From: Tritonibacter horizontis
Lineage (GTDB): Bacteria > Pseudomonadota > Alphaproteobacteria > Rhodobacterales > Rhodobacteraceae
Direction of reading: 5' to 3'
Assembly: GCF_001518015.1 (NCBI RefSeq)
Contig: NZ_LPUY01000085.1
Location: 1-39,303, forward strand
Length of the DNA stretch: 39,303 bases
In this document: positions 23,694-30,741 of the stretch, piece after piece
Numbering within the stretch: the stretch's first letter is position 1
How the letters are laid out: each line of letters starts with the position of its first letter
Notes under the pieces: model-generated
What the model was told of the DNA's origin: nothing
The model's input: only the letters and a program-made list of their open reading frames with translations
Databases searched by the model: none
Translations under genes and position numbers: made by a program

Positions 23694-24581
23694 ATGGGGC
23701 TGCGCGACTGGGCGATTATCGTTATCCTTGGCATCGGCTGGGGCATGTCGTTCATGTTCAACGCGGTGCTGCTGCGTGAACTTGACCCGCTGTGGATTTC
23801 CACCGGGCGGGTCGGTTTTGGCGCGCTGGGCTGCTGGATCTTCCTGTTGGGACGGGGACGGCGCTGGCAGGTCTCGCCGGGGCGGGCGCTTGGTCTGGCA
23901 GGCTTTGGCATGTTGAGCTATGCGGCGCCGTTTACGTTTTATGCGATTGGCCAGCAGCATATTGCCAGCGGCGTTGCCGGTATCGTCAACGCAAGCACTC
24001 CGGCGCTGGCCGTCTTGGTCACCCATTTCTGGCCGGGTGGCGAGCGGGCAAGCTGGCGCAAGAGCCTCGGTGTGGCGGCGGGGATTGGCGGCATCGTGAT
24101 CCTGTCCCTGCCAGTCCTGCACGCGGGCGAGCCGTCTGCGATCTGGGCCGTCTGCATCACCCTTGGCGCCCCGCTGTGCTATGCGTTTTCGGTCAATGTC
24201 GCCCGCCAGTTCCGCGCCATGGAATCCGTGGTGCTGGTGGCCTGGGCGCTGACCGGGGCCACGCTGGTGATGCTGCCCCTGGCGGTGCAGAGCGAAGGGC
24301 TGCCGCCGGCGCTCAGCCTGCAGGCCTGGGGGGCCTTGGCCTTTATCGGGTTCGTGCTGACCTCGGCGGCCTTCATCGCGATGTACTGGGTGCTGCCGCG
24401 TGTGGGGCCGACCAACATCACCCTGCCCACGCTGATTGCTCCGACCTCTGCCCTGACCCTCGGCGTGCTGGTGCTGGACGAGACCTTGGCGCCGAGCCAT
24501 CTGCTGGGGCTTTTTGCCATCCTTTTTGGTCTGTTGCTGATCGATGGCCGTCTGTTCCGGCGGCGTGTTGGTGTGGCGTGA
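23694..24581 (+). CDS. EamA/DMT-family exporter
   Basis: A 295-residue transporter with about ten membrane segments, distinct in sequence from the exporter at 22292. Repeat landmarks are GQQHIASGVAGIVNASTPALAVLVTHFW and LPRVGPTNITLPTLIAPTSALTLGVLVLDE. The ATG at 23694 follows AGGGAGG. Divergent from the ArsR gene. It ends 149 bases before the predicted atp promoter region. Inner membrane, substrate unknown. Confidence 0.9.
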   Translation: MGLRDWAIIVILGIGWGMSFMFNAVLLRELDPLWISTGRVGFGALGCWIFLLGRGRRWQVSPGRALGLAGFGMLSYAAPFTFYAIGQQHIASGVAGIVNASTPALAVLVTHFWPGGERASWRKSLGVAAGIGGIVILSLPVLHAGEPSAIWAVCITLGAPLCYAFSVNVARQFRAMESVVLVAWALTGATLVMLPLAVQSEGLPPALSLQAWGALAFIGFVLTSAAFIAMYWVLPRVGPTNITLPTLIAPTSALTLGVLVLDETLAPSHLLGLFAILFGLLLIDGRLFRRRVGVA

Positions 24582-24589
24582 TTTCAAGA

Positions 24590-24651
24590 TCAACCAAATG
24601 GTTGAATATCAAAAACCGGCCGGTTTGGCGTCATCGGCGCGGCATGCCGCG
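24590..24651. repeat. Cluster of three palindromes between the exporter and the atp operon
   Basis: TCAACCA-AA-TGGTTGA (24590-24605), AAACCGGCCGGTTT (24613-24626, perfect) and CGCGGCATGCCGCG (24638-24651, perfect) follow one another within 62 bases. None has a T-run, so they are not simple terminators. They may be protein-binding sites or transcript-end hairpins. Confidence 0.5.
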
Positions 24652-24730
24652 TCGCGAGAGGCCTGATGAATTCGCTCAAGTGGTTACAAACAGTGAATAA
24701 TCATAACTTTCCGGAACGGTCTATGCGCAA

Positions 24731-24759
24731 TTGACTCTAAGCGGGGGACCGCTTAGCAA
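24731..24759 (+). promoter_or_regulatory. Candidate F0 operon promoter with a palindrome in the spacer
   Basis: TTGACT (24731-24736), 17 bases, TAGCAA (24754-24759). The spacer holds a perfect 8-bp inverted repeat, CTAAGCGG-GGGA-CCGCTTAG (24737-24756). TTGACTC includes a GANTC site. Start of transcription near 24766 would give a leader of about 16 bases. Alternatively the promoter lies further upstream and the repeat is an RNA hairpin with a GNRA loop. Confidence 0.4.
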
Positions 24760-24781
24760 CAGCGACAGAATTCGGGTGAGG

Positions 24782-25132
24782 ATGCGTCCGTTGATCGACG
24801 ATGACCAAAAGCAGCGCTTGGCGCAGCTTGAGGAAAAGCTGGCGGCCGCCAAACAGGCGCACGAGACGCCAGCGCCACGCGCGGATGAACACTATTCGAT
24901 GGCCAATCAGGCCTGGCGGATGGTGACGGAATTGGTGGCCGGTCTGGTGATCGGTCTCAGCATCGGATACGGGCTGGACTTCCTTTTTGGAACGATGCCC
25001 ATCTTCATGGTGCTGTTCTTAATGCTGGGTCTGGCCGCCGGGGTGAAGGTAATGCTCCGCAGCGCACGCGAGATTCAGGACAAACAAATGGCCGAGGCGG
25101 ACAAGCACGCCAAAGCTGACAAAGACGTATGA
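24782..25132 (+). CDS. atpI: ATP synthase F0 subunit I
   Basis: A 116-residue protein with an N-terminal charged helix ([20 protein letters not shown]) and two membrane segments ([23 protein letters not shown] and [21 protein letters not shown]), typical of the AtpI assembly factor that helps c-ring formation and Mg uptake. I used the ATG at 24782. A TTG at 24731 would translate the promoter palindrome and is unlikely, and a GTG at 24776 is also possible. GAGG directly abuts the ATG, so the true start remains uncertain. First gene of the F0 operon; atpB follows 38 bases later. Confidence 0.88.
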   Translation: MRPLIDDDQKQRLAQLEEKLAAAKQAHETPAPRADEHYSMANQAWRMVTELVAGLVIGLSIGYGLDFLFGTMPIFMVLFLMLGLAAGVKVMLRSAREIQDKQMAEADKHAKADKDV

Positions 25133-25170
25133 ATGTCGGGCCAGCGCCCGGCGACAGGAGAAGCGGAACG

Positions 25171-25974
25171 ATGGGCAAACTGTTCTTTTACGTAGCTTTG
25201 GCTCTGGTGCTCGTATCGGGCCTTGTGTTCGCACCCGAACATGCCGGTCTGGCGATCCATCCGATGGATCAGTTCACCGTTAAGGCGCTCTTTGGCGGCG
25301 ATCACGTTGCCTGGTACACGCCCACCAACGTCACCCTCTGGATGTTCCTGGCCATCGGCGCGATCTTCGTCCTGCTGGTCATGGGCTCTGCCAACCGCGG
25401 TATCGTTCCGTCGCGGGCACAGTCCATCGCCGAGCTGGCCTACGGGTTTATCTACAAGATGGTTGAAGACGTGGCCGGCAAGGATGCCGTCAAGTTCTTC
25501 CCATACATCATGACCCTGTTCATGTTCATCGTGACCGCCAACTTCCTCGGCCTGATCCCGATGTCCTTCACCACCACGTCGCATTTCGCTGTGACCGGCG
25601 TGCTGGCTGTCGTTGTCTTCGTCGCCATCACCATCACTGGCTTCGTTCTGCATGGGGTCAAATTCCTCGGCCTGTTCTGGGTCAGCTCCGCCCCGCTGGC
25701 GCTGCGTCCCATCCTGGCCCTGATCGAGGTGATTTCCTACTTCGTGCGCCCCGTGAGCCTCTGCATTCGTCTGGCAGGCAACATCATGGCGGGCCACGCG
25801 GTTCTCAAAGTTTTTGCAGGGTTTGCCGGCGCACTTGGTGCAGCCTCTTTCCTGCCGATTTTCGCCATCAGCGCCTTCTATGCGCTGGAGGTACTCGTGG
25901 CCTTCATTCAGGCCTACGTGTTCACCATTCTGACCTGCGTCTATCTCAAGGACGCGCTGCACCCGTCGCACTAA
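25171..25974 (+). CDS. atpB: ATP synthase F0 subunit a
   Basis: A 267-residue membrane subunit forming the two half-channels for protons beside the c-ring. It has the essential Arg in [13 protein letters not shown] and the terminal helix signature [26 protein letters not shown]. The ATG at 25171 follows AGGAG by 10 bases; the ORF reading from 25129 adds a non-conserved stretch. Length is normal for alphaproteobacteria. Confidence 0.97.
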   Translation: MGKLFFYVALALVLVSGLVFAPEHAGLAIHPMDQFTVKALFGGDHVAWYTPTNVTLWMFLAIGAIFVLLVMGSANRGIVPSRAQSIAELAYGFIYKMVEDVAGKDAVKFFPYIMTLFMFIVTANFLGLIPMSFTTTSHFAVTGVLAVVVFVAITITGFVLHGVKFLGLFWVSSAPLALRPILALIEVISYFVRPVSLCIRLAGNIMAGHAVLKVFAGFAGALGAASFLPIFAISAFYALEVLVAFIQAYVFTILTCVYLKDALHPSH

Positions 25975-26039
25975 ACCCCGCACGGACTGCTGGTCTGAAC
26001 TACCAATCTGCAACTTCCAAATCGTAAGGAGATACTATC

Positions 26040-26264
26040 ATGGAAGGCGATCTCGCATACATCGGCGCTGGCCTGGCTGGCATGGGTACTGGTATTGCTG
26101 CTCTTGGTGTTGGCAACGTTGCTGCTAACTTCCTGGCAGGCGCGCTGCGCAACCCCTCTGCAGCTGCGTCCCAAACCGCAACTCTCTTCATCGGCATCGC
26201 ATTCGCGGAAGCTCTGGGCATCTTCTCGTTCCTGGTTGCTCTGCTGCTGATGTTCGCCGTCTAA
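26040..26264 (+). CDS. atpE: ATP synthase F0 subunit c
   Basis: A 74-residue hairpin of two membrane helices forming the proton-driven ring. Helix 1 is [23 protein letters not shown] with the tight Gly packing. The polar loop is RNPSAA, and helix 2 carries the proton-binding Glu57 in FAEALGIF. The ATG at 26040 follows AAGGAG. The third-position composition looks biased towards high expression compared with its neighbours. Confidence 0.98.
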   Translation: MEGDLAYIGAGLAGMGTGIAALGVGNVAANFLAGALRNPSAAASQTATLFIGIAFAEALGIFSFLVALLLMFAV

Positions 26265-26350
26265 GACCTTCGGAATCTTTTTCCTTACGGCCGGGCGGAG
26301 TGCCAACCGCGCCCCGCCCGGTGTAACGGCAAGTTCCATAGGAGGACGAC

Positions 26351-26920
26351 ATGGCATCTAATACGCATGACGCAGGTCATGGGGCTGCCGACGCGGCACA
26401 CGGCGCAGCAGATGCTGCCGCCCACGGTTCTTCCGGCATGCCGCAGCTGGATTTCTCGACCTACGGAAACCAGATCTGGTGGCTTCTGGTCACGCTTGTC
26501 GTGATCTACCTTATCCTCTCGCGCGTTGCGCTGCCTCGTATCGCAGCGATCCTCAACGAGCGTCAGGGCACCATCACCAATGACCTCGCCGCGGCTGAAG
26601 ATCTCAAAGCCAAGGCAGTAGAGGCCGAAAACGCTTATAACAAGGCTCTGGCGGATGCCCGGGCCGAGGCGCAGCGCATCGCCGCCGAGACCCGGGCTGA
26701 AATTCAGGCCGAAGTAGACGAAGCGATCGCCAAAGCGGATGCGGAAATTGCTGCCAAGACAGCAGAATCCGAAACCGCCATCGCCGAAATCCGCGCCACG
26801 GCGCTGGATAATGTGAAACTCGTCGCCTCCGACACCGCCTCGGCCCTGGTCGAAGCACTTGGTGGCAAGGACGATACGAAACTCATCGCGGCTGCGGTCG
26901 CCGAACGGACGGAGGGCTAA
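26351..26920 (+). CDS. atpX: ATP synthase F0 subunit b'
   Basis: A 189-residue peripheral-stalk subunit. One membrane helix ([21 protein letters not shown], about 42-62) is followed by a long charged coiled coil. The first 28 residues are an unusual His/Ala-rich segment with the repeat H-G-A-A-D-A-A ([17 protein letters not shown], about 10-26). The b' form pairs with b in photosynthetic and many alphaproteobacterial F0 complexes. The ATG at 26351 follows AGGAGG. Naming varies (atpG, atpX, atpF'). Confidence 0.92.
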   Translation: MASNTHDAGHGAADAAHGAADAAAHGSSGMPQLDFSTYGNQIWWLLVTLVVIYLILSRVALPRIAAILNERQGTITNDLAAAEDLKAKAVEAENAYNKALADARAEAQRIAAETRAEIQAEVDEAIAKADAEIAAKTAESETAIAEIRATALDNVKLVASDTASALVEALGGKDDTKLIAAAVAERTEG

Positions 26921-26924
26921 GAAC

Positions 26925-27482
26925 ATGCGCAACACCATTGCACTGGCTCTGACACTTCTGTCCACCACGCCCGCCTTCGCGGCTGGTGGTGGCGCCAACC
27001 TCGGCAACACCGATTTTGTCGTGATCCTCGCCTTTGTCCTGTTTGTTGGCATCCTGCTCGCTGCCAAAGTGCCGTCTATGATCGGCAAGCAGTTGGACAA
27101 TCGTGCGGACAGCATCAAGGCAGAGCTGGAAGAGGCGCGTGCGCTTCGTGAAGAGGCCCAGACCCTTCTGGCCTCCTACGAGCGCAAGCAGCAAGACGTT
27201 CAGGCCCAGGCGGATCGCATCGTTGCCAACGCGCGCGATGAGGCGGCTGCGGCGGCTGAACAGGCCAAAGCAGAGCTGGAACGTTCGATTGCCCGCCGTC
27301 TGGCGGCTGCCGTCGAGCAGATCGCCTCTGCCGAAGCGGCTGCCGTGAAAGACGTGCGTGATCGGGCTATCGTCATCGCAATCGAGGTCGCCGATCAGGT
27401 GATCTCCAAGCAGATGACGGCCGCCGAAGCCAACAAGCTGATCGACGCCGCCATTCAGGACGTGGACACCAAACTGCACTGA
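26925..27482 (+). CDS. atpF: ATP synthase F0 subunit b
   Basis: A 185-residue stalk subunit. An N-terminal hydrophobic segment ending TTPAFAAGG looks like a cleavable signal peptide. It is followed by a membrane helix (FVVILAFVLFVGILLAAKVP) and a coiled coil rich in Ala/Glu/Arg. The ATG at 26925 lies 4 bases after the b' stop with GGAGGG 8 bases upstream. Last gene of the F0 operon, ahead of a strong terminator. The F1 genes are not in this window, as expected where F0 and F1 are separate operons. Confidence 0.95.
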   Translation: MRNTIALALTLLSTTPAFAAGGGANLGNTDFVVILAFVLFVGILLAAKVPSMIGKQLDNRADSIKAELEEARALREEAQTLLASYERKQQDVQAQADRIVANARDEAAAAAEQAKAELERSIARRLAAAVEQIASAEAAAVKDVRDRAIVIAIEVADQVISKQMTAAEANKLIDAAIQDVDTKLH

Positions 27483-27506
27483 TCAGTCTGAGTCCAACAG
27501 ATTTTC

Positions 27507-27544
27507 AAAAGCCCCGGCAGAAACGCCGGGGCTTTTGTTTTTTA
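27507..27544 (+). terminator. Intrinsic terminator of the F0 operon
   Basis: Stem GCCCCGGC/GCCGGGGC (27511-27518, 27525-27532) with loop AGAAAC, extended by AAAA/TTTT, followed by G and seven T. A textbook terminator 25 bases after the atpF stop. Confidence 0.95.
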
Positions 27545-27560
27545 AGCAGAAATTGCTCTG

Positions 27561-27582
27561 TTTTATGAAGTTTTTATGACGT
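27561..27582. promoter_or_regulatory. Tandem 11-bp repeat resembling a Pho box
   Basis: TTTTATGAAGT directly followed by TTTTATGACGT (10 of 11 identical). Read on the minus strand the units are ACGTCATAAAA and ACTTCATAAAA, close to the Pho-box 11-mer CTGTCATAAAT. It lies 77 bases before a PstB-like gene. The orientation is opposite to the usual one relative to that gene. Confidence 0.45.
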
Positions 27583-27658
27583 CAACATTTGAGAGATGAC
27601 CCGTTAACCCCGACGTGCGACATCCGGGGAAAACGACACTGTTCAGGACAGGCCGGGC

Positions 27659-28471
27659 ATGTTTCACTCTCTTCCGCTCCATCAATCGCTTGCGTCGGTC
27701 GCGCCACCCGTCGAAACGGTGATCTCGCTTCAGAACTTTGGCATCGCTCTGGATCGCAAGCAGGTGTTGTCCGACATCACGTTTGATCTCCGCAGAGGAG
27801 AGGTTCTGGGGCTGATTGGTCGGGCCGGGGCGGGAAAGTCGGCGCTGCTGCGCGCCATTGTCCGCTTGCTGGATGAAAGCCGGGGCGCCGCGACCCAGGG
27901 GAGGCTGCGCTATCTGGATCACGACATTTATGACCCGCACTGTGATCTGCCGCACCTGCGCCGGATGATTGCATTTGTGCCGCAACAGGTGACCCCTTTT
28001 CCGACCTCGATCTGGGACAATATCGCATATGGGGCGCGGCTGCACCGGATCGCCATGGACAAGGCGTCGATGGCGGATCTGGTCGAAGAGACCCTGCGGC
28101 GCTGCCATCTGTGGCATGTGGTCCGCGACGATCTTCATCGCAGGCGGGGAACCGATCTGCCAGTGCACCAGCAGCGGTTGCTCTGTCTTGCACGGGCACT
28201 TGCAGTTCGGCCGGAGGTCTTGTTGCTGGACCGGACCACGGGGTCCATTGACCAGACGGAGCTGGCTCTTTTGAATCAACTCGTGGGCGAGCTGAAGGCG
28301 GATCATACGATTGTTCTGGTGACGCCGACGCTGGCGGAAACGGCGCAGATCGCGGATCGCGTCGCCCATCTGGAACAGGGGCGACTGGTGGAAATCGACA
28401 CGGCAGAAATGATCTTTACCGCCGCCCTGCACCCGGATACCCGCACGTTTATCGACAGCACCGCGGTCTAG
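27659..28471 (+). CDS. Degenerate PstB-like ABC ATPase, probably inactive
   Basis: A 270-residue ABC nucleotide-binding domain closest in layout to the phosphate importer ATPase PstB. Walker A is intact (GRAGAGKS, 54-61) and the Q-loop is present (FVPQQVTPFPTSIWDNIAYG). Other motifs are lost: the LSGGQ signature is DLPVHQQRL (166-174), Walker B ends LLLD191 with R192 in place of the catalytic Glu (DRTT for DEPT), and the switch His is P223 (VTPTL for VTHN). ATP binding is possible, hydrolysis unlikely. No permease or binding protein is adjacent. The ATG at 27659 is preceded by AGGA at a long distance. It stands alone after the atp terminator, with a Pho-box-like repeat upstream. A regulatory role in phosphate sensing is inference. 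Confidence 0.85.
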   Translation: MFHSLPLHQSLASVAPPVETVISLQNFGIALDRKQVLSDITFDLRRGEVLGLIGRAGAGKSALLRAIVRLLDESRGAATQGRLRYLDHDIYDPHCDLPHLRRMIAFVPQQVTPFPTSIWDNIAYGARLHRIAMDKASMADLVEETLRRCHLWHVVRDDLHRRRGTDLPVHQQRLLCLARALAVRPEVLLLDRTTGSIDQTELALLNQLVGELKADHTIVLVTPTLAETAQIADRVAHLEQGRLVEIDTAEMIFTAALHPDTRTFIDSTAV

Positions 28472-28477
28472 GCGGGC

Positions 28478-29245
28478 CTAGCGCGACAGCTCGTGCTGCA
28501 GGCGCTGCGCTGCGATTTCAGCATTGCGGTCGGCGCGGATCTGCTCTTCCAATGCTTGTTTCACATAGTCGAGATGGGTTTCGACCGCTTGCCGCGCCGC
28601 CTTTGGGTCCCGCGCCTGCAGGGCGGCGTTGATCGCATGGTGCTGCTCGATCAGCGCGTCAAAACTGGTGTGTTGATTGAACATGACGCGCCGGTTGTAG
28701 AACACCCCCTTGCGCAGCATGTCGAACATGGAGCGCATCATATGCAGCAGGACGACGTTATGGCTCGCCTCTAGGATGGCGGAATGAAACTGCGCATCCA
28801 GCTCGGCGGCGTCTTCGGACTGCCCCGGATCGCCGGCCTGTTTCATCTTGTCAAAGATCGCCTGGATCACCTCCAGATCGGCGTCCGAGCCGAACTTGGC
28901 GGCGCGCTCTGCCGCCAGACCTTCCAGATCGCGGCGAAAGGACAGGTAGTCGAACACCGCTTCGTCATCGCTCGAAAACAACTGGATCAGGGCGGGGGAA
29001 AAGGCAGACCCAAGCACATCCGCCACGAACACCCCGGACCCGGCCCGGCTGGCCAGCAACCCACGGTCCTGCAGATCCGACAGGGCATCGCGCAGCGAGG
29101 GCCGCGACACGCCAAGCCGCTCTGAGAGTTCGCGTTCCGAGGGAAGACGTTCGCCTGGACGCAAAATTCCGCGCAGGATCAGCTTCTCGATCTGGCGCAC
29201 CACCGCCGCCGAGAGTTTTTCGGGCTGAACTTTTTGAAAGGGCAT
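28478..29245 (-). CDS. FadR-type (FCD) GntR transcriptional regulator
   Basis: A 255-residue GntR regulator. The winged helix is VVRQIEKLILRGILRPGERLPSERELSERLGVSRPSLRDALSDLQDRGLLASRAGSG (about 15-70). It is followed by the all-helical FCD ligand domain with the metal-binding residues in DAQFHSAILEASHN and the EQHHAINAAL helix. The start PFQKVQPEKLS is typical of the lactate/pyruvate (LldR/PdhR-like) group. The ATG at 29245 is preferred to one 33 bases upstream (29278) because the family starts here, though neither has a clear ribosome-binding site. Divergent from the aminotransferase, and ends 6 bases from the convergent ABC gene. Effector probably a small carboxylate. Confidence 0.88.
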   Translation of the reverse strand: MPFQKVQPEKLSAAVVRQIEKLILRGILRPGERLPSERELSERLGVSRPSLRDALSDLQDRGLLASRAGSGVFVADVLGSAFSPALIQLFSSDDEAVFDYLSFRRDLEGLAAERAAKFGSDADLEVIQAIFDKMKQAGDPGQSEDAAELDAQFHSAILEASHNVVLLHMMRSMFDMLRKGVFYNRRVMFNQHTSFDALIEQHHAINAALQARDPKAARQAVETHLDYVKQALEEQIRADRNAEIAAQRLQHELSR

Positions 29246-29323
29246 ATCGGGTCTCTGTTTTTGAATTGGTAAACTCATATGACCACTTTGTCACCCGTCT
29301 CGCAAGATCACGAAGGGTGAAAT

Positions 29324-29340
29324 AATAGGTCAGTACTATT
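29324..29340. promoter_or_regulatory. Inverted repeat between gntR and the aminotransferase
   Basis: AATAG and CTATT arms (29324-29328, 29336-29340) with a 7-base centre, in the shared upstream region. The size fits a GntR operator. It also contains GTCA/TGAC arms (29329-29332, 29340-29343). Low-confidence proposal. Confidence 0.35.
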
Positions 29341-29397
29341 GACATGTTTTCCCGTTTTGTGTCGTTAGCAAGCAGGCGAGGAAAGGAAATAACCAAA

Positions 29398-30612
29398 ATG
29401 AGTCTCTCAGCGCAATTTGCGAAACGAATGTCCCGCATGAAAGCATCAGAAATTCGCGAGCTTCTGAAGTTGCTGGATCAGCCTGGCATGTTGTCATTCG
29501 CCGGCGGTATCCCGGACCCGGCCCTGTTTCCTGCGGAGGCCTTTGCCGAGGCCTTTCAGGATGCGCTCAGCCCCGGTCGTCAGGCCAGGTCGTTGCAATA
29601 TTCCGTCAGCGAGGGCTATCTGCCACTGCGGGAATGGATCGCCGATCACATGGCAACGCTCGGGGTGACCTGTGGGCCGGAACAGGTGCTGATCACCTCC
29701 GGGTCGCAGCAGGCGCTCGATTACCTTGGCAAGCTGTTCCTCAGCCCGAATGATACCGCGCTGGTGGGCTGGCCCACGTACCTGGGTGCCATTGCTGCCT
29801 TCAATGCTTATGAGCCTCGGTTCGATCAGCTTAGAATTGGCGACAACCAACCACCGGTCTCTTATGCGATTGCGGCAGAGGTGGCCGGTGGCCGGGTGAA
29901 ATTTGCCTATCTCAGCCCGGACTTTGCCAATCCCACCGGCGAGACGCTGACGCAGGCAGAGCGGCTTGCGGTGCTGGATGTGGCCGAGGCGCTGAATTGC
30001 GCCGTGATCGAGGATGCGGCCTATCAGGCGCTTCGGTATGAGGGGGAGCCGGTGGCGCCGATTCTGGCCCTTGAACAGGCCCGGAAGGGCGGCGACCTGG
30101 AGGCCTGTCGCACGATCTATTGCGGCACGTTTTCCAAAACCCTGTCGCCGGGATTGCGGGTCGGCTGGGTGGTTGCCGCCAGTCCGGTGATTGCGCAACT
30201 GGTGCTGATGAAACAGGCGGCGGACCTCCATTCCGCGACCCTGAACCAGATCGCCACCCATCAGGTCGCCGCCGCGCTCTATGAGAGCCACACCGCGACC
30301 CTGCGCGCGGTTTATGGCCGTCGCCGCGACGCGATGCTTCGGGCACTGGAGCAGCATATGCCCGCCGGTGTCAGCTGGGTGCGACCCGAGGGCGGCATGT
30401 TTGTCTGGCTGACGCTGCCGACGGGACAGGACGGCGCGGCGCTGTTGCAACGTGCACTTGCGCAGGAACAGGTGGCGTTTGTCCCCGGTCAGGCCTTTTT
30501 CGCCGATGGGTCCGGGGCCAACACCCTGCGTCTGAGCTTCTCCAACAGTTCCGAAACACAGATCGCCGAGGGCGTGGCCCGTTTGGGGCGGATCTTGTCA
30601 GAGCCCCAATGA
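29398..30612 (+). CDS. PLP-dependent aminotransferase (2-aminoadipate/KAT-like)
   Basis: A 404-residue fold-type I enzyme of the class I/II subgroup related to 2-aminoadipate and kynurenine aminotransferases. Landmarks: SFAGGIPDPALFP (28-45), LITSGSQQALDYLGKLF, the NPTG motif at 178-181, D206 in VIEDAAY for the pyridine nitrogen, PLP Lys247 in GTFSKTLSPGLRVGW, and the carboxylate-binding Arg near the C-terminus (NTLRLSFSN). The ATG at 29398 has AGGAA about 9 bases before it. Divergent from the FadR-type regulator, which may control it. Substrate uncertain: a branched-chain, aromatic or aminoadipate donor is possible. Confidence 0.9.
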   Translation: MSLSAQFAKRMSRMKASEIRELLKLLDQPGMLSFAGGIPDPALFPAEAFAEAFQDALSPGRQARSLQYSVSEGYLPLREWIADHMATLGVTCGPEQVLITSGSQQALDYLGKLFLSPNDTALVGWPTYLGAIAAFNAYEPRFDQLRIGDNQPPVSYAIAAEVAGGRVKFAYLSPDFANPTGETLTQAERLAVLDVAEALNCAVIEDAAYQALRYEGEPVAPILALEQARKGGDLEACRTIYCGTFSKTLSPGLRVGWVVAASPVIAQLVLMKQAADLHSATLNQIATHQVAAALYESHTATLRAVYGRRRDAMLRALEQHMPAGVSWVRPEGGMFVWLTLPTGQDGAALLQRALAQEQVAFVPGQAFFADGSGANTLRLSFSNSSETQIAEGVARLGRILSEPQ

Positions 30613-30620
30613 TTTGGGGG

Positions 30621-30629
30621 TTATCCACA
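30621..30629 (+). promoter_or_regulatory. Perfect DnaA box upstream of smc
   Basis: TTATCCACA, identical to the strong consensus DnaA box, 113 bases before the smc start and 9 bases after the aminotransferase stop. It overlaps the NrdR-like palindrome that follows. Confidence 0.6.
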
Positions 30630-30640
30630 AGATATAGTGT
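30625..30640. promoter_or_regulatory. NrdR-box-like palindrome upstream of smc
   Basis: CCACAAGATATAGTGT matches 14 of 16 positions of the NrdR box consensus ACACWATATATWGTGT. A second box at the usual spacing is not visible, so this may be fortuitous. The overlap with the DnaA box is notable. Confidence 0.35.
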
Positions 30641-30654
30641 AGAGACCTATGGCT

Positions 30655-30676
30655 AAGTCCCGATTTTGCGGGACTT
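30655..30676 (+). repeat. 8-bp hairpin upstream of smc
   Basis: AAGTCCCG and CGGGACTT with loop ATTTTG, just before the candidate smc promoter and 42 bases after the aminotransferase stop. No T-run follows. It may end the aminotransferase transcript with factor help. Confidence 0.4.
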
Positions 30677-30680
30677 GCCG

Positions 30681-30709
30681 TTGACTCCCGCCGCTCAAGC
30701 CGATGTGAT
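30681..30709 (+). promoter_or_regulatory. Candidate smc promoter
   Basis: TTGACT (30681-30686), 17 bases, TGTGAT (30704-30709). A start near 30716 gives a leader of about 26 bases. GANTC methylation sites lie in the -35 (GACTC, 30683-30687) and just downstream of the start (GAATC, 30721-30725). Confidence 0.5.
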
Positions 30710-30741
30710 TTCTGGCAACGGAATCACCAGAAAGGGCGATC

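Noticed and set aside
23607-24593. Minus-strand open frame continuing upstream of the ArsR gene
   Set aside because: It is antisense to the EamA exporter. Only the last 117 codons form a domain, and the ATG at 23606 has its own ribosome-binding site.
24590-24605. Operator for the ArsR regulator (AACCA-AA-TGGTT dyad)
   Set aside because: The dyad lies downstream of the exporter, about 1 kb from the arsR promoter, so it is not in a position to control that pair. It is kept only as one of the palindromes before atp.
24731-24781. TTG at 24731 as the start of atpI
   Set aside because: It would translate through the promoter-like element and the perfect inverted repeat. The added residues are not like AtpI, and the charged DDDQKQR start fits the ATG at 24782.
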